A stretch of 64,000 nucleotides of DNA from DASQGA01 sp963722715 (GCA_963722715.1 CAVROA010000015.1:124001-188000); one strand, 5' to 3'; shown: positions 40,230 to 49,736, numbered from the stretch's first letter. The notes: a model not told the origin generated them from the sequence alone. Numbers and translations are program-made.

Positions 40230-42913
40230 GGCGCATCACCTCTGCGAAATTCGCCCGCTCGGCCGCTCGGTTGGCCAGGAGGCCGCCGAGGAGCGCGATG
40301 CCGGCCAGGGCCACCCCCGCGGCGAAGATCAGCGCGAGGGGCACGCTGAAGAGGGGAGCCGGCGGGATGTTCTCGAGCGGATCGACATCGCCCAACACGA
40401 GCTGGGCAGCTGCGATCGCGAGCACTGCACCGATCGCGAGCGCAGCGAGCAGCATGGTGCCGAGCTCGAGTGCGAGAGAGAGGCGATGGCTCCCATTCGC
40501 AAGGCCCATGCGCCGCGAGAGTGCATAGGAGACAATCCGGCTTCGCTGGCGCGCCTGAAGGTAGAGCACAAGGCCGACCACGGCGAGAAGGCCGGCTCCG
40601 AAACCGAGCGACTTCAGGAACCCGAAGGTTCGGGTCACGGCCGTGATCGAAGGGTTGTCCCGCACCTCCTCGGCGGTCACGATCGGGAACGGATGCGTGT
40701 CCGAAGTGGCGAACGCCGACGCCACCGCCGCGGTGGGGCCCTTCGCCCAGAGCTCGGTGTCGTTCCCCGTGGCGGCAAGCGGGTTCGAGACGCCGGCCCG
40801 GTCGGCGAAGCGCTCGACGAGAGCCGTGTCCGCGACGACCATAGGGCGCGCGAGGGCCATCGCCGGCGCGGCACTGGTCGTCTCGACGACCCGGATCGGG
40901 ATCCTCGCGTCGCCGAGCTCGAGCTCGTCGCTCGGCACGGCTCCCTTGCCCGCAATGAAGACGGGAAGCGTCTGGCCGGAAGCCGAGCGCAGCTCGCGCA
41001 TGAGCTCGTCGACGGAGCGCGAGGACCAGCTCCGGTCCCAGTAGGCAGCGTCGGCAAACGAGCCCGTGTCGATCGCCAGGAAGTCCACCTGCTGCCCGTC
41101 GAGGTCGCCGCCGCGAACAACCTTCGTCGTCTTTGTGACGGGGTAAGGGAACCCTCGGGGCGCTTCCTGGTGGTAGTTGATGACTCCGTGCACGTCGCTC
41201 CCGACGAAGAGAAGGGACTTGGCCACGACGGTCTTCTCGAGCGATGAGACCACCGTCTGGGCGTAGACGAAGGTGCCGAGGGCGAGGGCACAGGCCGTCA
41301 CGAGGAGGATCGCAAGGCGCCGCGCGCCGGCGAGGCGGTGCACCGCGAGGTACGGGGCCGGATGAGAGGGAGTCGGCGCGCGCGCGCAGCGCGTTCAGCG
41401 GCCGCTGGAGAAGGCGCGCAGCCAGCCCCGCGAAGCCGGCAATGAAGAAGATCGGGAAGAGGAGGAGCCAGACGCTGGGCTGGGATACCCCTTCGTCGCC
41501 CGTCCGGACGAACGCGCCGTGCGAGCTCAGGCGCTGAAAGGCGATCGCAGCGAGAACGAGCGGCACGATCTCCCAGGGCACACGGTTCAGGCGCCCGAAC
41601 CGAGCCCTGGCGCGCTCGGAGCGTCGCAGGAAGACGACGCCGGCGACGAGCCCCAGCAGGAACACGGCGGCGGGAAGTCGGAGCGAGACGGCCTTCGCCG
41701 CCTCTCGGAGGGCCTCGCTGTCCGCGGCCCCGCCCGGCCCGAGCAGCCGGACGAGAGCGACGGCTGCGGCAAGACCCAGAGCGGTTCCGACGACGACCGG
41801 AAGCAGGGACTCGAGTGCGGCCTTCAGGCCGATCCTGAAGGGGCTCATTCCGCGCGCGTACAGAAGCGTCGCCTCGACGCGCCGCCGCGCCATCGCGAAC
41901 GCCGCCGCCGCTGCGATCACGGCGATCGCCACCAGCGACCCGGCAGAGGAGAGCAGCTCGACGGGCGCCTGGATTCCCGAAACAGTTTCCTTGGCGCTCG
42001 CGACGACCGTCGACATGGCGGAGTCGTAGGCAATCCGGCGATACATGCGCTGCGGGAAAAGCGCCTGGCCGAGCTTCGAGTCCGGATTGTCGATCTCGGT
42101 CTGGAACCGCTCCAGGCGCCGCTCGAGCGCTTCGGCCTCCGGCATGGTCAGCCCATCGCCTTCGACAGGGAACTCCCACCGGTACTGCGCGTGGTCCTGG
42201 CCGAGACCACGCGTCAGTTGCTTGAACAGGCTTTCGCTCGCGATCAGGAACGTGGGCGGAGGCGGAAAATCGGCGGTGCGCGGATAGATCTGGCCGTAGA
42301 ACGAGCGCCAGTAGGGCGTCGTCTCGGGTGACTTCCAGAGAGCCTCGTAGATCCCGTCGACGGCGACATCAACCCGCCGCGGGTTGTTCGGAAGGCTCAG
42401 GCGCATTGTGTCGCCGGGCTCGAGTCCGAGCCTCCCGGCGACGGTGTCCGCGACCCAGACTCCATCTCCTTGCCGTCCCCGCACCCGCTGGACGTTTGCG
42501 AGGACGTCCGTGCGGGAGAGAAGGCGGACCTCCTCTGGACCGGGCTCGCGGCCGGTCTTCTCGACCGTGGCCACGGCACCGAGCAGCGTCAAAATCCGGT
42601 TGCCGAGATTCGGGACGTCCCCGAGGTTCCGCCGCAGGATCTGATCCTGCTCCCGGTAGCCGATCGCCTGGGTATTCGGCCCGACCCCTGGCCGCCCCTC
42701 GAACGGGCCCGCTTGCCCGATCGTCGCTCCGGCCCCGAAAACCGTCGTCTCCTCGAGGTCGTTCTTCAGCGCCGAACGCGCGGCTGAAGAGGTGAAGAGG
42801 GGCGAGGAGGCTCCGGCGAGCGCGAGCAGGAGCGCGCCCACGAGCACCGAGAGCAGAAGTCCCGGAAAGCGCAGGAGCAGCAGCGGGGATTTTGCCCAGA
42901 GGGGGTTCAACAC
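40219..42913 (-). CDS. FtsX-like ABC permease, frameshifted near 41354
   Basis: Two reading frames together make one permease of about 900 residues. The N-part (42913 to about 41355) has an N-terminal helix (LLLLRFPGLLLSVLVGALLL), a large extracytoplasmic domain and FtsX-type helices with the cytoplasmic motif MARRRVEATLLYARGMSPFR. The C-part (from about 41350 to 40219) starts YLAVHRLAGARRLAILLVTA and ends with a second FtsX unit. The frames join at a run of four G (41354-41357); one fewer base restores SSGPYLAVHRLAG. It is a sequencing error or a recent mutation. It pairs with the tandem ATPase. Confidence 0.75.
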
Positions 42914-42975
42914 GGGCTCATCGTGGCGATTCTCACCGTCGTCTAGTAGACGCAGCAGGCGCGTCGCGGGTTAGC

Positions 42976-42989
42976 CCCAAGTACTTGGG
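42976..42989. repeat. 14-bp perfect palindrome
   Basis: CCCAAGT-ACTTGGG in the 222-nt gap between the permease and the DksA-like gene. The symmetry suits an operator for a dimeric regulator; no other copy was noticed in the window. Confidence 0.35.
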
Positions 42990-43046
42990 CCGGAGTCGGT
43001 TGGTTCCAGGGTTCGATTCGGCTGCGACGAGGAAGGCTGGACGAAC

Positions 43047-43118
43047 ATGCTGAACCGGAAGCTGCTCGGCATGTACCCCCATCGTCTCGCTGCCGCAGCG
43101 ACCGCCTTCAAGAAGTAG
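43047..43118 (+). CDS. Possible 23-residue peptide
   Basis: ATG at 43047 reads MLNRKLLGMYPHRLAAAATA then FKK and a TAG stop. GAGGAAGG lies about 10 nt upstream. It is basic and could form an amphipathic helix. There is no homology that I can recognise. It ends 4 nt before the -10 box of the next gene. Could be chance. Confidence 0.25.
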   Translation: MLNRKLLGMYPHRLAAAATAFKK

Positions 43119-43121
43119 ACC

Positions 43122-43127
43122 TAGGAT
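43122..43127 (+). promoter_or_regulatory. -10 box for the DksA-like gene, leaderless start
   Basis: TAGGAT, 8 nt before the GTG at 43136. Confidence 0.45.
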
Positions 43128-43135
43128 CGCTGCCG

Positions 43136-43471
43136 GTGGACGCGGCACGGGCACAGGAGCTCCTCACGGCCGAGCGCAAGCGGATCGAGCGAGAGCTCGC
43201 GAGGCTGGGCATCGGACCGGACAACGAACTGTCCCATCTGGATCAGCATCCGGCGGACGAGGCGTCGGAGCTCTTCGAGGAAGAGCGCGACCAGGGGCTC
43301 CGCGAGAGGGTCCAGCAGGAGCTCGAGGCGGTGGCACGAGCTGAGCGACGTCTTGCCGAAGGGACGTACGGGCTCTCGGTCGAAAGCGGCGAGCCGATTC
43401 CAGACGGGCGACTCGAGGCCTATCCCACCGCTGAGCGCACAGTCGAGGAGCAGCGGCGCCTCGAGCGCTAG
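43136..43471 (+). CDS. TraR/DksA-like protein lacking zinc cysteines
   Basis: 111 residues: a coiled-coil N-half (TAERKRIERELARLG ... ELFEEERDQGLRERVQQELE) and the family's C-terminal globular motif GTYGLSVESGEPIPDGRLEA followed by YPTAERTVEEQ. In DksA-type proteins the cysteines of a zinc finger flank this motif; here none of the 111 residues is Cys. DksA binds the secondary channel of RNA polymerase; a Cys-less form could do so without zinc, as known for some DksA2 proteins. Confidence 0.8.
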   Translation: MDAARAQELLTAERKRIERELARLGIGPDNELSHLDQHPADEASELFEEERDQGLRERVQQELEAVARAERRLAEGTYGLSVESGEPIPDGRLEAYPTAERTVEEQRRLER

Positions 43472-43484
43472 ACGCCTGATCGAA

Positions 43485-45431
43485 CTACGCGGCCACCGGA
43501 TCTGCGACCGGCAGGTCGACATGAAAGGTCGAGCCTTTCCCCGGCTCGGACTCGACCCAGATGCTGCCTTCCATCCGTTCGACCAGCTCGCGCGAGATGT
43601 ACAGCCCGAGCCCTGTCCCCCCGACGCCACGGGCTAGTCGGGGATCGAGTCGGTAGAACTTTTCGAAGACTCGCTCCTGCTCGTTTTGCGGGATGCCGAG
43701 CCCCTCGTCCGCGACCGAAAAGCGAACACGCCCGTCGTGCTCGCGGAGGGCGACCTCGACACGACCTCCCCCGGGCGAGTACTTGATCGCGTTCTCGACC
43801 AGGTTCATGAGCACCTGCCTGAGGCGCTCCTGGTCGCAGGCGACCTCGGGTGTCTCCTCATCCGCGACCACGGCCAGCTCGAACTCGGCGGGGGCCGCCT
43901 CGCGCTCGAGTGCGACGATCTCCTCGACGAGCCGGCGTCCGTCGCAGTGGCCGATCGAAAGCGACATCGTCCCCGTGTCGAGCCGGGTCGCGACCAGCAG
44001 ATCGTCCAGGATCCCGGCGAGCCGCTCGGACTCGTGCGCGATCATCTCGAGCAGGACGTCGCCCTGGCTCGCCTCGAGACGATGCTTCCGGAGAGTCTGT
44101 GCAGCGCCGTACACCGCGGCGAGAGGCGTCCGCAGCTCGTGTGAGGCCGTGGCGAGGAAGTCACGGCGCGCCTCTTCGAGCGCGTGCGACTCCGTCACGT
44201 CGCGAAACGCGTACACAGTCGACTCGCCGGCCGAGACCCCGGAGATCGCAAGCCAGTGCTCCCGTCCTTCGATCTCGAGCGGGAGCGCCTCTCGACGCCC
44301 CTCGGCGGTCGGCTCCCGGGCGACCTCGATGCGCGGCGAAACCTGCTCCCAGGTCGTCCAGAGCTCGGTCAGCTGCTTGCCCAGTGCCCGCTCCGGCAGG
44401 ACGCCGGTGATGTTCTGGGCAGCACGGTTCCACGTCGTGATCCGCCCCTCCTCATCCACCTGGAAGACGCCGTCGCCGACGTGCTCGAGGACACGGGCGG
44501 CTCGGGCACGATCCTCCCGCTCGTCGTAGAGCCGGGCCCGTTCGAGAGCCTGGCTGCACTGCCCCGCCATGGTCATGAGGAGGCCACGGTCGCCCGAGTC
44601 GAACGATCGTCGCGCCTCGAAGTTCAGGGCCAGGATGCCCACGGCCCGCCCTCCAGCCATGAGCGGCACGATCGCCATCGCCTCGAAGCCAGTTTGCCGG
44701 TAGTCCTGATCCAGATCCGGATAGGAAGCGGCGACCGCGTCCGCCGACCCGAGCCACACCCCGCGACCATCCCGCACCGCGTCGACGGTGGGATTCACGA
44801 GTGTCATCGGCAAGCTGCGATAGGCGGCTGCGAGCTCGGGCTGGTACCCGACTGAAGAGACCATCTCGAGCGCACTCTCGTCCTCGGACAGAAGCGCGAT
44901 CCACCCGGCCTGCGCGCTCAATGCTGCCGCTCCCTCGTGGACGACGGCAGCAGCCACCTCGGTCTGGGTCGATGAGCGCGAGAGGCGGGCGGTAACCGCT
45001 TGGAGGCGAACCATCCGGTCGGAGGCTTGGCGCCGCTCGTGGACGTCGATGCAGGTCCCGATGTAGCCGGCGAACGTTCCACCGCGATACAGGGGCACAG
45101 CCCGGTCGATCAGCCAGCGGTACTCGCCGTCGGCACGGCGCAGGCGATACTCCGTATCGAAGGGATGTCGCTGCTCGAAGGCGCCTAGATAAACCGCCAG
45201 GAAGCGGTCGAGGTCGTCTGGATGGATGCCCTCGGTCCAGCCGTTTCCGAGCTCCTCCACCATCGTTCGGCCGGTGAACTCGAGCCAGCCGCGGTTGAAG
45301 AAGGTGCAGAGGCTGTCGGGCGTCGCCATCCAGATGAGGACCGGTGCGCTGTCCGCCATCTCACGGAACCGCGCTTCGCTCTCACTGAGCGCTGCAAGCG
45401 CATCCTCGAGCTCCCGCCTCCCCCCCGGCAC
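43485..45431 (-). CDS. Sensor histidine kinase, PAS-GAF-PAS-HisKA-HATPase
   Basis: 648 residues, no membrane segment, so a cytoplasmic sensor. Domains: PAS with PAC (about 15-130, EYRLRRADGEYRWLIDRAVP), GAF (about 150-300, containing VPLMAGGRAVGILALNFE), a second PAS (about 315-420), HisKA with the phospho-accepting His in ASHELRTPLAAVYG, and HATPase with NLVENAIKYSPGGG (N box), VADEGLGIP (G1) and GTGLGLYISRELV (G2). No response regulator is adjacent. TAGCCT lies 6 nt before the GTG start. Confidence 0.92.
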   Translation of the reverse strand: MPGGRRELEDALAALSESEARFREMADSAPVLIWMATPDSLCTFFNRGWLEFTGRTMVEELGNGWTEGIHPDDLDRFLAVYLGAFEQRHPFDTEYRLRRADGEYRWLIDRAVPLYRGGTFAGYIGTCIDVHERRQASDRMVRLQAVTARLSRSSTQTEVAAAVVHEGAAALSAQAGWIALLSEDESALEMVSSVGYQPELAAAYRSLPMTLVNPTVDAVRDGRGVWLGSADAVAASYPDLDQDYRQTGFEAMAIVPLMAGGRAVGILALNFEARRSFDSGDRGLLMTMAGQCSQALERARLYDEREDRARAARVLEHVGDGVFQVDEEGRITTWNRAAQNITGVLPERALGKQLTELWTTWEQVSPRIEVAREPTAEGRREALPLEIEGREHWLAISGVSAGESTVYAFRDVTESHALEEARRDFLATASHELRTPLAAVYGAAQTLRKHRLEASQGDVLLEMIAHESERLAGILDDLLVATRLDTGTMSLSIGHCDGRRLVEEIVALEREAAPAEFELAVVADEETPEVACDQERLRQVLMNLVENAIKYSPGGGRVEVALREHDGRVRFSVADEGLGIPQNEQERVFEKFYRLDPRLARGVGGTGLGLYISRELVERMEGSIWVESEPGKGSTFHVDLPVADPVAA

Positions 45432-45437
45432 GGTGGA

Positions 45438-45443
45438 AGGCTA
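45438..45443 (-). promoter_or_regulatory. -10 box for the histidine kinase gene, leaderless start
   Basis: TAGCCT on the minus strand, 6 nt before the GTG at 45431. It lies across the stop codon of the upstream secreted-protein gene (45441-45443), so the kinase promoter is partly within that gene's end. Confidence 0.5.
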
Positions 45444-45956
45444 AAGCCCGCAGACAGCCGGCAGCGGGGGGCACCGGCCGATGAACACCATGATGATCTT
45501 CCCGCGCGGCCGAACCGTCGTCGCCGAGAACGAGGTAAAGACCCGACGGCCGTCGACGACCCCTCGCAGGACGTAGACCTGCTCGCCGGTTTCCAGCCGG
45601 AGGAGCTTCAACCGCGATCCCCACTGATTCTTGAGCTTGCGGACGCCAAAGAGGTCGAACATGCAGATCCCCGACCTGGTGCAGAAGTTCGGGCCGGAGA
45701 CACCGAGCATGCGGACCCGGCGTGCGCGGTTCAGGTACAGGTCGAAGATGTTGTTCTCCGAGTACTGCATGTACCCGTTCCCGTTCTGGAAGATGGGCGT
45801 GCCGAGCTTGGACACGACCGTCGCGCGCGTCATCCCCAGGCGGATCCCGGCGGCACCCCTGTTGACCTGGATCGTCCCTGCGTTGACAACGGCGCCTGCA
45901 GACGTCGGGAGGATCAGCGCAAAGAGACTGGCGAGTAGCAAGGCGCGAACGCGCAC
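45441..45956 (-). CDS. Secreted protein with BamE/SmpA-like N-terminal motif
   Basis: 171 residues from GTG 45956 with a signal peptide (VRVRALLLASLFALILPTSA, then GA). The mature start GAAGIRLGMTRATVVSKLGT resembles the IxxGMTxxxVxxxLGxP motif of SmpA/BamE-like domains. Four cysteines are present, two near CTRSGIC and two near the end (CPPLPAVC). A longer frame begins at 46178 but the promoter and signal peptide fix the start. Function unknown. Confidence 0.7.
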   Translation of the reverse strand: MRVRALLLASLFALILPTSAGAVVNAGTIQVNRGAAGIRLGMTRATVVSKLGTPIFQNGNGYMQYSENNIFDLYLNRARRVRMLGVSGPNFCTRSGICMFDLFGVRKLKNQWGSRLKLLRLETGEQVYVLRGVVDGRRVFTSFSATTVRPRGKIIMVFIGRCPPLPAVCGL

Positions 45957-45963
45957 GACGCTG

Positions 45964-45991
45964 ATTATGCCCCTCTGAGCCGAACGCACAA
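45964..45991 (-). promoter_or_regulatory. -35/-10 promoter of the BamE-like gene
   Basis: On the minus strand TTGTGC (45986-45991), 16-nt spacer, CATAAT (45964-45969), then 7 nt to the GTG at 45956. This is the closest to a full sigma-70-type promoter in the window, again with a leaderless start. Confidence 0.6.
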
Positions 45992-46033
45992 GTACCTCCG
46001 CCGCGCGGCGCGCAATCTGAAAAGCTCTGGGCG

Positions 46034-47107
46034 ATGTCGGTCGTCCTGCTGGCCGGAACCAAGAAGGGGCTCTTTCTCTTCCGCAGCGACGGGCTGCGGC
46101 AGGACTGGACGCTCGAGGGGCCGCACCTCGAAGGGTGGTCCGTCTATCACGCAATCGTGGACCCGCGTGACGGCGCACTCCACGCCTGCACGAACCACGA
46201 GGTTTATGGAGCGACCGTCCATCGGTCGCGCGATCTGGGGAAGACCTGGGAGAGCGCGGAGACGCTGGGTCTGCCTGAAGACTCGGAGCTGAAGCTCGAG
46301 CGCACCTGGCACATTGAGCCGGGCCACGCGGACCAGCCGGGAACCCTCTGGCTCGGGGCGGCCCCCGGCGTGCTCTTTCGCTCGGACGACGGAGGGGCGA
46401 CCTGGGAGGTGGTCGAAGGGCTGCTCACCCACCCGACCCGGGAACGGTGGCATCCGGGCGCCGGAGGCATGTGCTGCCACTCGATCCAGCTCGACCCGGC
46501 AGACGTGAATCGTCTCCACATCGGCATCTCGGCTGCAGGTGTGTTCCGGACCGACGATGCCGGCGAGCACTGGACGCCGGCCAACTCGGGGACGGCCGCG
46601 GACTTCCTGCCGGATCCCTACCCAGAGCTCGGTCAGTGCGTCCACAAGCTGCTCCGCTGTGCGGACTCGCCACGCCTCTGGCAGCAGAACCACTGCGGCG
46701 TGTATCGCTCCGACGACAGCGGCGACTCATGGGAGCGCCTCGACGGCAACGGCCTTCCGAGCGGATTCGGCTTCGCGCTCGCGCTGCACCCGCAGGACCC
46801 GGACACAGCCTTCGTCGTCCCGATCGAGGGCGCGGAGAACCGAGTAACGTCAGATGGACGTCTCGGCGTCTACCGGACGAGCGACGCCGGTGCGAGCTGG
46901 GCGCTGTCGATGGAGGGCTTGCCGAGGCAGGCGTGGACGGGCGTCCTGCGCGAAGGAATGGCCTCGGACAGGTTCGACCCGGTCGGGCTCTACCTCGGCG
47001 CCCAGAGCGGCTCCGTGTTCGGCTCCGCGGACGAGGGCCAGACGTGGAGCGAGATCGCCAGCCAGCTCCCGCCGGTGCTCTCGGTCGAGGTCGGCGCTTG
47101 GTCGTAG
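46034..47107 (+). CDS. BNR/Asp-box beta-propeller protein
   Basis: 357 residues with repeated Asp-box turns: SRDLGKTWE, SDDGGATWE, TDDAGEHWT, SDDSGDSWE, TSDAGASWA and SADEGQTWS, spaced as in a six-bladed propeller of the sialidase/VPS10 type. There is no signal peptide, so cytoplasmic. There is no sialidase catalytic Arg triad that I can place, so the enzyme name is not justified. It overlaps a MoaD/ThiS-like gene by 10 nt. Confidence 0.82.
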   Translation: MSVVLLAGTKKGLFLFRSDGLRQDWTLEGPHLEGWSVYHAIVDPRDGALHACTNHEVYGATVHRSRDLGKTWESAETLGLPEDSELKLERTWHIEPGHADQPGTLWLGAAPGVLFRSDDGGATWEVVEGLLTHPTRERWHPGAGGMCCHSIQLDPADVNRLHIGISAAGVFRTDDAGEHWTPANSGTAADFLPDPYPELGQCVHKLLRCADSPRLWQQNHCGVYRSDDSGDSWERLDGNGLPSGFGFALALHPQDPDTAFVVPIEGAENRVTSDGRLGVYRTSDAGASWALSMEGLPRQAWTGVLREGMASDRFDPVGLYLGAQSGSVFGSADEGQTWSEIASQLPPVLSVEVGAWS

Positions 47108-47355
47108 TCGTCCTGCCGGCCCTCCTGGCTACCGAGGCAGGCGGAGAGAGCCGCTTCGAGGTCGAGGCGGCGACGGTCGAGGAGGCTCTCCGCACTCTTC
47201 CGGTCGCGAATCGCGTGTTCGACGAGCAAGGCGCCCTCCGGTCTCTCGTGAACGTCTATGTCGACGGCGTCGACGTGCGCGAGCGCGGAGGCCTCACCGG
47301 CGAGCTCGCCGGCGCCGAGGAGATCCGTCTGGTCGGAGCGATCGCGGGCGGCTAG
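47098..47355 (+). CDS. MoaD/ThiS-like small protein with C-terminal Gly-Gly
   Basis: 85 residues from TTG 47098 (no other start codon is available before the first strand). The beta-grasp pattern (VVVVLPALLATEAGGESRFE, TVEEALRTLP, VNVYVDGVDVRE, EIRLVGAIAGG) and the terminal GG match ubiquitin-like sulfur carriers. A carrier of this kind is adenylated and thiocarboxylated at the last Gly. No E1-like or molybdopterin gene is nearby; its partner here is the BNR propeller protein. Confidence 0.75.
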   Translation: MVVVVLPALLATEAGGESRFEVEAATVEEALRTLPVANRVFDEQGALRSLVNVYVDGVDVRERGGLTGELAGAEEIRLVGAIAGG

Positions 47356-47382
47356 CGGCCTGAGCTCAGTATCCGGCTGTGC

Positions 47383-48369
47383 TCACCGCCGTCCGTGTCT
47401 GGACGGAAGAAGCTGGAGGACGGGAAGCGAGAAGAGCAGAGCCGCGAGCACGATCCCGAGCCAGGCGAGGCTCACGGCCGGCTCGAGGACGCTCGGGATC
47501 TCGGTACCTACCCATCCACGCTTGACGACCTGCTCGAGCCATCCATCCTGGGTCGCGTTCGCAAGGCCGTAGGCGATCTGCAAGCCGAGGTAAACCCCGA
47601 CCGCGCTTCGCAGTGGTCCGATGTGGGCCCGCCGAACGAGCGGCACCGTTGCGAGCCCTGTCAGAGCTAGCAGCACTCCATCCATCCCGTGGTGATGGCC
47701 GAGATGGACGCTCGCGTGCCCCTCGTAAACAGCTTCCGTTAGAAAGAGTCGCCCCAGCACCGGTACGCCGTCCAGGTAGAAGCCCAGCTCAGCCGCGATC
47801 CAGGGGATGGCGAGCAGGAGCAAGGCCAAAGAAAACACGGCAACGGCCGGGTTGAGTCGGGCGCGGACACGGAAGAGGCCAGAGACGGCCGTAAGCAGGA
47901 GTGCGAGCCCCACGCCGATCGCGGGCAGAGCGTTGATCGGCTTCGCGTCGAGGTCGGCCGGGTCGACGACACCGGGCCAAACCACGACAGCGCAAAGGCC
48001 GGCGGAGACAATCGCGACCGCGACCAGCGCGGGCCGGTGCCTCAGTCGGTCTGCCGCGAGCGCAACCAACGGGAGCGCGGCCAGCGCCACGGGAAAATTG
48101 AGAAAGGCGAGCGCACGGCCGAAGCCGCCGTCGATTCCGCTCCTGCTGACGTGGTAAAGCTGGTCGGGCGGGATGCGTGCGTACGTGATCACGATCCCGA
48201 TGGCGACGATCCCGAAGAGGGCCCACACGAAGACGGCCGGAGCAATCGACAGCTGGGCCACGTGCAGAGTTGCGACCGCTCGGCGGCCTTGGCGGCGGGC
48301 GTGGTGCCCTCCTCGTGGCGATCGCCTCAAGACGTAGGTGATGGATAGCACAATCCGCCCAAACAGCAA
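47383..48369 (-). CDS. Polytopic membrane protein, unknown
   Basis: Up to 328 residues with about eight hydrophobic helices. A central loop carries a His cluster (HASVHLGHHHGMDG) that could bind metal or haem. No family recognised. The TTG start at 48369 is uncertain: the first ~38 residues are basic and non-hydrophobic, and an in-frame GTG before AQLSIAPAVFVWAL is a good alternative. Confidence 0.6.
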   Translation of the reverse strand: MLFGRIVLSITYVLRRSPRGGHHARRQGRRAVATLHVAQLSIAPAVFVWALFGIVAIGIVITYARIPPDQLYHVSRSGIDGGFGRALAFLNFPVALAALPLVALAADRLRHRPALVAVAIVSAGLCAVVVWPGVVDPADLDAKPINALPAIGVGLALLLTAVSGLFRVRARLNPAVAVFSLALLLLAIPWIAAELGFYLDGVPVLGRLFLTEAVYEGHASVHLGHHHGMDGVLLALTGLATVPLVRRAHIGPLRSAVGVYLGLQIAYGLANATQDGWLEQVVKRGWVGTEIPSVLEPAVSLAWLGIVLAALLFSLPVLQLLPSRHGRR

Positions 48370-48407
48370 GGGGCCCTGAGCGGATGACTCGTCGCTCTGA
48401 GACTACG

Positions 48408-49688
48408 TCACGCGCGCACGGGAAACCGGTCGTCGATCGCAGCCACGGTCAGCCACGAGGTTACGGCTGCCAGGGCCGCCGCTGGAATTGCGTCGATGCC
48501 GGCCGTGCCGACGAGGAGTCCGGCGAAGATGACCGACGCGAAAAGGAGGCGCGTCATCGCCGTCACGCCGGCCGCGGTCCCGACCGCAACTGCGAGGGTC
48601 GGCGACACGTCGAATGCGATCACCGCCAGGGTCGTGAGCGCAACGCCGAGGAAGATCGCCGGAAACACTGGACCGCCGCGGAACCCGCAGCCTAGACAGA
48701 TCGTGTATGCGAGCGCCTTCGCCGCGATCAGCACCAGCACGATTCGGGCCGAGTCCTCCGTGACGAGGCTCGGAATCGACGCCTGACCGGAAAACAACAC
48801 GTCCTGCGAGCTCGCGCCGAGCCCGTCGGCCAGCAGCGCCAGGACACCGACCGCGAGACCGCCGCCCACGAGCAGCACCGGCAGGCCCGCTTGCGCCCGG
48901 CCAGGACCCGCGATCCACGTCGCAAGGTGCCTGACTGCCTGGACAAGGAGCGCCATCACGACCCCCGCGCCGACGGCGATCACGAGGTCGCGAAGGTGCG
49001 CGCCGTCATAGGTGGGCAGTCCGGGTACGGACAGCGCCGTCGCTTCGAGCCCGCCCCAGTCGCCGAGCCCTACGAAGATGAAGTACCCGATCGACGCTGC
49101 GACGAGGCCGGGAATAAGGATCGGGATGAGCGTGGCGCCAAGCCCCACACCGGCCTCGAGGAGCAGCATGCCGGCGACGAGCGGCCCGCCGAAGAGGGCC
49201 GAGATGGCCGAGAACGAGCCCGCGGTCGAGAGCACCTTGCTCTCCTGCGCGTCGAGGCGCGCGCCCGACGCGAAGGCAAGGCCGACGACCGACCCGAGTG
49301 CGATGAGCGGAGCCTCGGGACCTAGCACTGCGCCGAATGCAAGCGTGCCGACCGCGGCGAGCGCAATTCCGGGGGCATGCGAGATCGGTGTCGGCTCGAC
49401 GCTGATCCCACCGAGCGGCTCGTGCCCGCCGTCACCCGGGAGGAGGGTGCGCGCCAGGAGGACTATGCACGCACCCACGACCGGCAGGCCGACGACGAGA
49501 TACCAGGGTGGGCCGGAGGCGTCGAGCCGCGCGGGAAGGTCGTGCCACAGCCATTGCTCCAACTCGTGAACAACGGCAATGAAGAGCGCCGCGACCAGCG
49601 CCGCGGGCACGCCCACGAGAGCACCCAGTGCGACAAGGCGGAGCGCACGCTGCCCCGAGACAGTCGCGGGCGGTTCGGCAGCGCTCAC
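48408..49688 (-). CDS. ClC-family chloride channel/transporter
   Basis: 426 residues, about ten or more helices. The selectivity segments can be matched: GAVLGPEAPLIALGSVVGLA (the GxxGPxxP segment) and CGFRGGPVFPAIFLGVALT (the GxxxGPxxP-like segment), plus SAISALFGGPLVAGMLLLE. There is no C-terminal CBS pair. Whether it is a channel or an H+/Cl- exchanger is not clear. TACGGT lies 6 nt before the GTG. Confidence 0.83.
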   Translation of the reverse strand: MSAAEPPATVSGQRALRLVALGALVGVPAALVAALFIAVVHELEQWLWHDLPARLDASGPPWYLVVGLPVVGACIVLLARTLLPGDGGHEPLGGISVEPTPISHAPGIALAAVGTLAFGAVLGPEAPLIALGSVVGLAFASGARLDAQESKVLSTAGSFSAISALFGGPLVAGMLLLEAGVGLGATLIPILIPGLVAASIGYFIFVGLGDWGGLEATALSVPGLPTYDGAHLRDLVIAVGAGVVMALLVQAVRHLATWIAGPGRAQAGLPVLLVGGGLAVGVLALLADGLGASSQDVLFSGQASIPSLVTEDSARIVLVLIAAKALAYTICLGCGFRGGPVFPAIFLGVALTTLAVIAFDVSPTLAVAVGTAAGVTAMTRLLFASVIFAGLLVGTAGIDAIPAAALAAVTSWLTVAAIDDRFPVRA

Positions 49689-49694
49689 TTGCGC

Positions 49695-49700
49695 ACCGTA
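49695..49700 (-). promoter_or_regulatory. -10 box for the ClC gene, leaderless start
   Basis: TACGGT on the minus strand, 6 nt before the GTG at 49688. Confidence 0.4.
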
Positions 49701-49736
49701 TCGCCTGGCCGGCGCTCAGCTCCGGCCTGGACGGTC

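Noticed and set aside
42961..43030. tRNA-like segment: GGGTTCGATTC resembling a T-loop, with CGTCGC and GCGACG that could pair as an acceptor stem
   Set aside because: The T-stem bases next to the loop do not pair, no anticodon arm of 5 bp plus 7-nt loop fits, and the palindrome CCCAAGTACTTGGG occupies the place of the D/anticodon arms.
46034..47107. Naming the BNR protein a sialidase
   Set aside because: Asp-box repeats alone define the fold; the catalytic Arg triad and the Glu/Tyr pair could not be placed.
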